From an uncultured Eubacterium sp. (lineage in GTDB: Bacteria > Bacillota_A > Clostridia > Lachnospirales > Lachnospiraceae): a DNA stretch of 11,540 nucleotides. Positions 7,331 to 11,540 of the stretch are shown here, piece by piece. The notes beneath the pieces were generated by a model that was not told the DNA's origin, ran no database searches, and saw only the letters and a list, made by a program, of their open reading frames with translations. The stretch covers positions 1-11,540 of the forward strand of contig CANTHI010000055.1 of the NCBI GenBank assembly GCA_947653505.1, written 5' to 3'. Both the position numbers and the translations under genes were made by a program. Every line of letters starts with the position of its first letter. Within the stretch, counting starts at the first letter, position 1.

Positions 7331-8359
7331 ATGGCTATTATTCAGGAAGTCAAAAACGGAAAATTCGTAGAAGACACATCGGAATCAGCCTCCACCAGCA
7401 AGGGCGGCAAGAAAAAGAATGTGGACAATACGATGGGGCAGGACCAGTTTCTCCAGCTGCTGGTCGCACAGATGCAGTATCAGGATCCGCTGGAGCCGAC
7501 CAGCAATACGGAGTGGGTCGCGCAGATGGCAACCTTTTCGATGGTAGAATCACTCAATAACATGCAGCAGGCGTTTGACAAACAGTCGGCAAACGACCTT
7601 GTAGGCAAATATGTATTTATTAACGACGGGGATAACGGATTTGTAAAAGGCAAAGTCGACTATATCACCAAGCAGGACGGCAAGACCAAGCTGTCGGTAA
7701 ACGACAAGCTCTATGATCTGGACCAGCTGGATACGGTATCCGATGAAGAGTATTACAACGGAGCGATACTGGCAAACGATCTGCATAAGATGATACAGCT
7801 TCTCCCGGGAGAGAACAATCTGACCGTATCCGATGCAGGACTTGTAAAATCCGCGCGTGAAGAATACGATAAGATGACCGAGACACAGAAAAAGTTTGTG
7901 GAAAAGGCAGATATCGACAAGCTGCGCGCACTGGAAGCAAAGATGGATGCGCTCAAAGCGACCGAATTTACCGGTTCTGTCAGGGAGCTTCCTTCCATTG
8001 GACAGATCGAAGCCGCGGACGAAGAGACGCTGATCAAATACAATGCACAGTTTGCGGATACCGGAAAACTTTACGAAGGTCTGACTGACGCCCAGCGTAA
8101 AAAAGTAGCAGAGCAGACGATCACCCAGTATGAGGCAGCAAAAAAAGCACTGGAGGAAGCAACGAAAAAAGCCGGACTGAGCATCGGAGACGGCAAGGAT
8201 CCGGATGGGGACAGCTCTGATACAGCCGTGGCGGATTTATTACAGAAGATTCTGGAGGAGCTGCAGGCACAGAAGAAAGACGACAGTACGGAAAATGAAG
8301 GCGCCGGAAACGATACGGCCGGTGAACAGACAGGAACAGAAAATACTGAAGGTGTTTAA
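7331..8359 (+). CDS. flgD: Flagellar hook assembly (cap) protein FlgD with C-terminal extension
   Basis: FlgD caps the growing hook and is needed for FlgE polymerisation. ATG 7331 is chosen because AAAGGAG lies at 7317-7323; the in-frame ATG at 7277 has no comparable site. This gives 342 residues. Residues 33-80 are the conserved FlgD core (DQFLQLLVAQMQYQDPLEPT, then MATFSMVESLNNMQQ). Residues about 90-140 form a short beta module (GKYVFI...GFVKGKVDYI) as in the small FlgD of Bacillus, without the Ig-like insertion of enteric FlgD. From about 150 an unusual extension begins with two related helical units (about 151-206 and 213-278). Both contain a Y-(D/E)-x-(M/L)-T-x-x-Q-(K/R)-K-x-V pattern known from repeat modules of Gram-positive surface proteins. 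An acidic, disordered-looking tail follows from 285. The FlgD core is certain; the role of the extension is unknown. Confidence 0.95.
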   Translation: MAIIQEVKNGKFVEDTSESASTSKGGKKKNVDNTMGQDQFLQLLVAQMQYQDPLEPTSNTEWVAQMATFSMVESLNNMQQAFDKQSANDLVGKYVFINDGDNGFVKGKVDYITKQDGKTKLSVNDKLYDLDQLDTVSDEEYYNGAILANDLHKMIQLLPGENNLTVSDAGLVKSAREEYDKMTETQKKFVEKADIDKLRALEAKMDALKATEFTGSVRELPSIGQIEAADEETLIKYNAQFADTGKLYEGLTDAQRKKVAEQTITQYEAAKKALEEATKKAGLSIGDGKDPDGDSSDTAVADLLQKILEELQAQKKDDSTENEGAGNDTAGEQTGTENTEGV

Positions 8360-8437
8360 AGAAAAGCCGTAATCTTTGCAGGATAGGCATCGCAGGGAGG
8401 CTTTGTGTATCAGGCAAAAGGATGGAGAGTTGAAAAT

Positions 8438-8851
8438 ATGAAAGGAATCGAAAAACAGTTCACTTCCATACAACAGATGACGGATCAGTATCTGACGCAG
8501 AAAAATGATGCCGCGGCGGATGCAGGAGCGCACGTATCTTTTGAGGAAGTACTAAGAAAAACAAGCCAGTCCGGACAGGACAGGACGGCCCCGATACGGC
8601 CTTTGAAGTTTTCCAAGCATGCTTCCATGCGCTTAGAAAACCGCAACATCAGTCTTTCCAGAGAGCAGAACGAGCGTCTGGAATCCGGTGTCAGAAAAGC
8701 AGGTGAAAAAGGAATCCATGATTCCCTCGTAATCGTCGATTCGCTCGCGTTTATTGTCAACATACCAAATAAGACGGTAGTAACCGCAATGGACAAAAGT
8801 GAGGCAGACGAAAGTATCTTTACAAACATTGACGGCGCTGTGATTATATAG
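8438..8851 (+). CDS. Small conserved flagellar operon protein (TIGR02530-like)
   Basis: The product has 137 residues from ATG 8438, preceded by GGAG at 8424-8427. A GTG at 8405 is an alternative start with a GGGAGG at 8395-8400, but the spacing is only four bases. The N-terminal half is polar and looks disordered. The C-terminal half carries the conserved block LKFSKHASMRLENRNISLS, then ERLESGVRKAGEKGIHDSLV, then LAFIVNIPNKTVVTAMD. This is the pattern I recall for the small flagellar operon protein family between flgD and flgE in Clostridia and Bacilli (TIGR02530, from memory). No signal peptide, membrane helix or catalytic motif is visible. Its position suggests a role in hook assembly or as an export chaperone, but that is inference. 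Family membership is likely; biochemical function is not known to me. Confidence 0.85.
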   Translation: MKGIEKQFTSIQQMTDQYLTQKNDAAADAGAHVSFEEVLRKTSQSGQDRTAPIRPLKFSKHASMRLENRNISLSREQNERLESGVRKAGEKGIHDSLVIVDSLAFIVNIPNKTVVTAMDKSEADESIFTNIDGAVII

Positions 8852-8865
8852 GCCGGACCTGGCAG

Positions 8866-8909
8866 GAGGCTGCGGTTTCTGACTGACTGAGGAAACCGCA
8901 CAGCGCCTC
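8866..8909 (+). other. Intergenic hairpin upstream of flgE
   Basis: GAGGC plus TGCGGTTTC (8866-8879) pairs with GAAACCGCA (8892-8900) and GCCTC (8905-8909). This gives a 14-bp stem with a four-base bulge (8901-8904) and a 12-base loop. No T run follows, so it is not a standard terminator. It lies about 20 nt before the flgE ribosome site and could affect mRNA processing or stability, which is inference. Confidence 0.5.
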
Positions 8910-8943
8910 AGAAAGCAATCATAATTCAGGAGGTCATTTCACT

Positions 8944-11169
8944 ATGATGAGAGCATTGTATTCGTCGGTATCAGGTCTTAAGACCCACCAGACGAAAATG
9001 GACGTAATTGGTAACAATATCGCAAACGTAAATACGGTAGGATTTAAATCCTCACGTACCACATTCAGTACCATGATGTATCAGAATACATCCTTCGCGT
9101 CCGGAGCAAATCCGCAGACGGGCAGGGGTGGTGTAAACGCAAAGCAGATCGGTCTTGGTACTACCTTTGCATCGACGGCGATCGATATCGATACAGGCGG
9201 CGCATCCGAATCAACAGGAAAAGCTTTTGATTTAAAGCTGTCCGACAAAAACTCCACCAGCTTTTATATTGTAAATACCGGAACCGAAAACGTATTCACA
9301 AGAGCGGGAGCTTTTTATGTGGACGGCGCAGGCAATCTGTGTATGGAGTCGACCGGTTATACGGTCATGGGCTGGCAGGTAGACGCAAATGGAAATATCC
9401 GGAAAGACACGGTAACGCCGTTAAAGGTAATGTCCGCGGATAACCAGACATCCAATCCGGAGTATACGACACGGGGCGTCTGCACGGGTATTCTGGATGA
9501 TAAAAGTTCGAATGTAAATTCGGACGAAGGGTATGCGATGAACCTGAACTTTTACGATAATCTGGGTTATTCATATACAGCAAGATTCGCAGCCCAGAAA
9601 ACGGGGGATAAGGGCGAGTATACGGTAAACCTGACGGATATTCTGGACAGTAATGGAAAGTCGATCGTTTCCAGCTCTGGTACAAAACTGAGCGATCTGT
9701 TTGGAACATCCAGCGGACAGGGCAGCAATGTGCATATTACAGATAATTTTATAATGGCAAGCGGAATGTCCGGTGTATTAAAAAGAATTGCTACCACTCC
9801 GGTGATACCTGCAGGCGGAACAGCGGCACAGGGGACATTAACCTATACGTTTCCGGCATCTGTTGTAAACCAGTATCTTTCCTATACATCTCCTGCGAAT
9901 GCGGCTCAGAATCCAAATACGGAATATAAAATGCCGGATGGATATACGGTAAAGTATACGGTAACGAATCCGGAGGATCCGGCAAATGCCACATACCAGA
10001 TGGAACTGCTGGACAGCAGCGGACAGCCGGTTCAGCCAGCAAATTATCCATTTAATGCCGGATGGCTTTCGCAGCATGGAAACGCAAATGACATTACAAA
10101 AGTTGTTACAGTAAATGAAAAACTGCAGGAATGGATTGACGGTGTAAAGCTGGATGAGGTAGAGATTCCGGCTGCAGGCGGTGCCACCATGACACCTCCT
10201 CTGACGACGGGTGCAACAGAAAGATATAAAATCGGTGCGGAGTATCTGGAATTATTAGCACAGGAATTTCCAACCGCGCTGCCAAACAATCCTTCTACTT
10301 CAGGAGTCAATATTTATGTTGATGTTTCAGGCTCTACTGCGAATCCTACCTATACGTTAGTGATGGATCCGAATACGCAGCCACCGTGGAGCAATTTGAC
10401 AACAGCTACGTCACAGTCGTTTTATCTGTCTGATTTTCTGGGGCAGGGATATCTGACGGTAGATGTGGAAGAGATTAATAAAAGAGGTATTTTCACAGAA
10501 CAGCTTCCAGTAGATGCAGAGTTTCGCTATTTTGAAGGGGATGGACACTTTGAAATCGTAACGCCATCCACTGACGGTTTCAGAATGAAATTCTCAACCG
10601 CCGACGGCAGTCTGACCTACATCGGCCAGCAGGGCAGTACCTCTCAGACACTGCGGATGTCCAATTTTAAAATGGCAGGAGACAATCCGAATCCGTTTTC
10701 AGATATTCAGATTGACTTCTCCACGCTGAAAAACCTCTCCAACGGCGGAGCTTCTACAGCGGCGATGGACAAAGGCGACAGCGCGGGGTACAATACCGGG
10801 AAGGAAGTCGGCGCCCTGATCGGTCTTTCGGTAGAACAGAGCGGTAAGATTTACGGTTCCTACAGCAACGGCAATACAGCTTTACTGGGGCAGATTGCGG
10901 TAGCCAGATTCGGCAACGCGTCCGGTCTGGAGAGCATCGGGGAAAACTGCTACCGTACGACGATGAACTCCGGCGATTTTGACGGCATCGGCGTAGAGAT
11001 GGATTCCGATGGTTCCACGATCGACAGTGGTACACTGGAAATGTCCAACGTGGATCTCGCGACGGAATTTACCCAGATGATCACGACCCAGCGTGGATAT
11101 CAGGCAAACTCCAGAGTTATTTCTACTTCCGACGGCATTCTGGAAGAACTGGTAAATCTGAAGAGATAA
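8944..11169 (+). CDS. flgE: Flagellar hook protein FlgE (long form)
   Basis: FlgE polymerises into the hook joining rod and filament. ATG 8944 (MMRALYSSVSGL) has an AGGAGGT site at 8928-8934; a second ATG is the next codon. The product is 741 residues, much longer than the roughly 400 of enteric FlgE. The N-terminal rod/hook signature GNNIANVNTVGFK spans 23-35. The C-terminal signature is intact at about 698-741 (LEMSNVDLATEF, then TTQRGYQANSRVISTSDGIL). Both ends form the D0 coiled coil. Residues about 75-240 look like the D1 region. The extra length lies in the middle (about 240-550), a T/P/N/G-rich region presumably forming outer hook domains. That middle part uses TCT, ACT, CCT, TCA and GTT codons more than the flanks do, notably around 10190-10450. 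FlgE is exported without a cleaved signal by the type III apparatus encoded upstream. The identification is certain. Confidence 0.97.
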   Translation: MMRALYSSVSGLKTHQTKMDVIGNNIANVNTVGFKSSRTTFSTMMYQNTSFASGANPQTGRGGVNAKQIGLGTTFASTAIDIDTGGASESTGKAFDLKLSDKNSTSFYIVNTGTENVFTRAGAFYVDGAGNLCMESTGYTVMGWQVDANGNIRKDTVTPLKVMSADNQTSNPEYTTRGVCTGILDDKSSNVNSDEGYAMNLNFYDNLGYSYTARFAAQKTGDKGEYTVNLTDILDSNGKSIVSSSGTKLSDLFGTSSGQGSNVHITDNFIMASGMSGVLKRIATTPVIPAGGTAAQGTLTYTFPASVVNQYLSYTSPANAAQNPNTEYKMPDGYTVKYTVTNPEDPANATYQMELLDSSGQPVQPANYPFNAGWLSQHGNANDITKVVTVNEKLQEWIDGVKLDEVEIPAAGGATMTPPLTTGATERYKIGAEYLELLAQEFPTALPNNPSTSGVNIYVDVSGSTANPTYTLVMDPNTQPPWSNLTTATSQSFYLSDFLGQGYLTVDVEEINKRGIFTEQLPVDAEFRYFEGDGHFEIVTPSTDGFRMKFSTADGSLTYIGQQGSTSQTLRMSNFKMAGDNPNPFSDIQIDFSTLKNLSNGGASTAAMDKGDSAGYNTGKEVGALIGLSVEQSGKIYGSYSNGNTALLGQIAVARFGNASGLESIGENCYRTTMNSGDFDGIGVEMDSDGSTIDSGTLEMSNVDLATEFTQMITTQRGYQANSRVISTSDGILEELVNLKR

Positions 11170-11265
11170 TAACGGTCTGAACAGATAACGGTTTCAATAT
11201 ATAACGGTCTGCATATAGAACAGTCTGAATATATAAAAAGCTGAACACATAAAAAACAGGAATGG
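11170..11265 (+). repeat. Degenerate 16-bp tandem repeat after flgE
   Basis: Starting at the base after the flgE stop, 16-bp units follow head to tail at 11170, 11186, 11202, 11218, 11234 and 11250. The consensus is TAACGGTCTGAATATA. The first four units match well (11170 TAACGGTCTGAACAGA, 11186 TAACGGTTTCAATATA, 11202 TAACGGTCTGCATATA, 11218 GAACAGTCTGAATATA). The fifth is diverged and the sixth only partly recognisable. A further TAACGG occurs out of register at 11270. The unit length is not a multiple of three, and the array is not translated as part of flgE. Confidence 0.85.
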
Positions 11266-11275
11266 CAGATAACGG

Positions 11276-11328
11276 CTGGCAGCTGCATATACATACGGTA
11301 CACAGGAGTTTTTCGTATATGCAGCCAG
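11276..11328 (+). other. First intergenic hairpin between flgE and flbD
   Basis: GCTGCATATAC (11282-11292) pairs perfectly with GTATATGCAGC (11315-11325). Three more pairs (CTG 11276-11278 with CAG 11326-11328) can form around a three-base bulge. The 22-base loop holds AGGAGTTTTT. No T run follows the right arm, so this is not a canonical terminator. Any function in mRNA processing is inference. Confidence 0.55.
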
Positions 11329-11334
11329 AAACCA

Positions 11335-11403
11335 GCCGCTGTATCCTGCGGAACGGTTCTTTCCGCGGATTTCCTTAAGGACCGTCCCGCAGGATACAGC
11401 GGC
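11335..11403 (+). other. Long perfect inverted repeat (17-bp outer stem) between flgE and flbD
   Basis: GCCGCTGTATCCTGCGG (11335-11351) and CCGCAGGATACAGCGGC (11387-11403) are exact reverse complements. After a single A/C mismatch, 11353-11361 pairs with 11377-11385 (nine pairs, one G-U), leaving a 15-base loop that contains the palindrome CCGCGG. The whole element is a stem of about 27 bp. GC-rich sequence, not a T run, follows on both strands, so it does not look like a Rho-independent terminator. It could be a transcript-stabilising or processing element, a recognition site, or a dispersed repeat. Confidence 0.8.
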
Positions 11404-11474
11404 GTCCGGGAGGCAGACAGCGTCTCAGTGGATACAGCAAAACAGCCCCCACCGGCAGAAGGAGATGACTTACC

Positions 11475-11540
11475 ATGATAGAAGTAACAAGACTGAACGA
11501 AAGCACCACCATTACAGCGAGCACCGCCGACAGAATGATG
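11475..11540 (+). CDS. flbD: FlbD/SwrD-family flagellar protein, N-terminal fragment (runs off window)
   Basis: An ATG at 11475, preceded by AAGGAG at 11459-11464, opens a frame that runs to the window edge without a stop (22 codons). It begins MIEVTRLN, the start typical of FlbD-family proteins. FlbD is normally found directly after flgE and before motA/motB or fliL in Clostridia. These are small cytoplasmic proteins of about 60-80 residues; the Bacillus member SwrD increases flagellar motor power. The residues after RLN (ESTTITASTADRMM) are less typical than the usual glycine-containing turn. The call therefore rests on the first eight residues plus position, and the rest of the gene is not visible. 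Confidence 0.65.
   Translation, partial: MIEVTRLNESTTITASTADRMM

Noticed and set aside
8363..8404. Inverted repeat AAAGCC/GGCTTT in the flgD to small-protein gap
   Set aside because: Only six pairs with a 30-base loop; expected by chance.
11262..11378. A 38-codon + strand frame (MADNGWQLHIH...) within the flgE-flbD gap
   Set aside because: It has no usable ribosome site (AGG is one base from the ATG), runs through both inverted-repeat arms, and has no recognisable motif.
11387..11420. Intrinsic terminator after flgE
   Set aside because: The stem is strong but is followed by GC-rich sequence on either strand rather than a T run, and flbD continues the operon just downstream.
1..11540. Mobile elements, CRISPR arrays, tRNA or rRNA genes
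   Set aside because: No transposase, integrase, spacer-repeat array or RNA-gene signature was seen; the window is a continuous flagellar operon.

Overview
This window is the middle of a large flagellar biosynthesis operon, all on the + strand. It most resembles a motile Gram-positive member of the Clostridia, probably Lachnospiraceae; the family assignment is an inference. The gene order fliF-fliG-fliH-fliI-fliJ-(motE-like)-fliK-flgD-(flagellar operon protein)-flgE-flbD matches the fla/che operon plan of Firmicutes. Supporting signs are strong purine-rich Shine-Dalgarno sites (AGGAGG types), a short FlgD core without the Ig-like insertion, and the small TIGR02530-like gene between flgD and flgE. 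Base composition is moderate, and alternative starts (GTG, possibly TTG) appear to be used.

Layout: the 3' part of fliF (MS ring) enters at the left edge. It is followed by fliG (switch/rotor), fliH, fliI and fliJ (cytoplasmic export ATPase complex), which are packed with gaps of 18 nt or less or with small overlaps, implying translational coupling. A membrane-anchored coiled-coil MotE/YlxF-like protein comes next. After a 175-nt AU-rich leader come fliK (hook-length control), flgD (hook cap), a small conserved flagellar-operon protein, and a long flgE (hook). A 305-nt non-coding gap then holds a degenerate 16-bp tandem repeat and two hairpins, one with a perfect 17-bp outer stem. The window ends in the first 22 codons of an flbD-like gene.

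Functional logic: the genes follow assembly order. FliF forms the base ring and FliG binds its C-terminal tail. FliH/FliI/FliJ energise and feed type III export. FliK, FlgD and FlgE build and measure the hook. FlbD (SwrD family) and the stator genes would be expected just beyond the right edge. No promoter or canonical intrinsic terminator is convincing inside the window, so it is probably read as part of one long transcript.

No clearly new biological system is present. The items most worth a second look are the flgE-flbD intergenic architecture, the surface-protein-like helical repeat extension on FlgD, the repeat-bearing FliK linker, the alternative hairpins ahead of fliK, and a composition shift inside flgE suggesting a variable hook domain.
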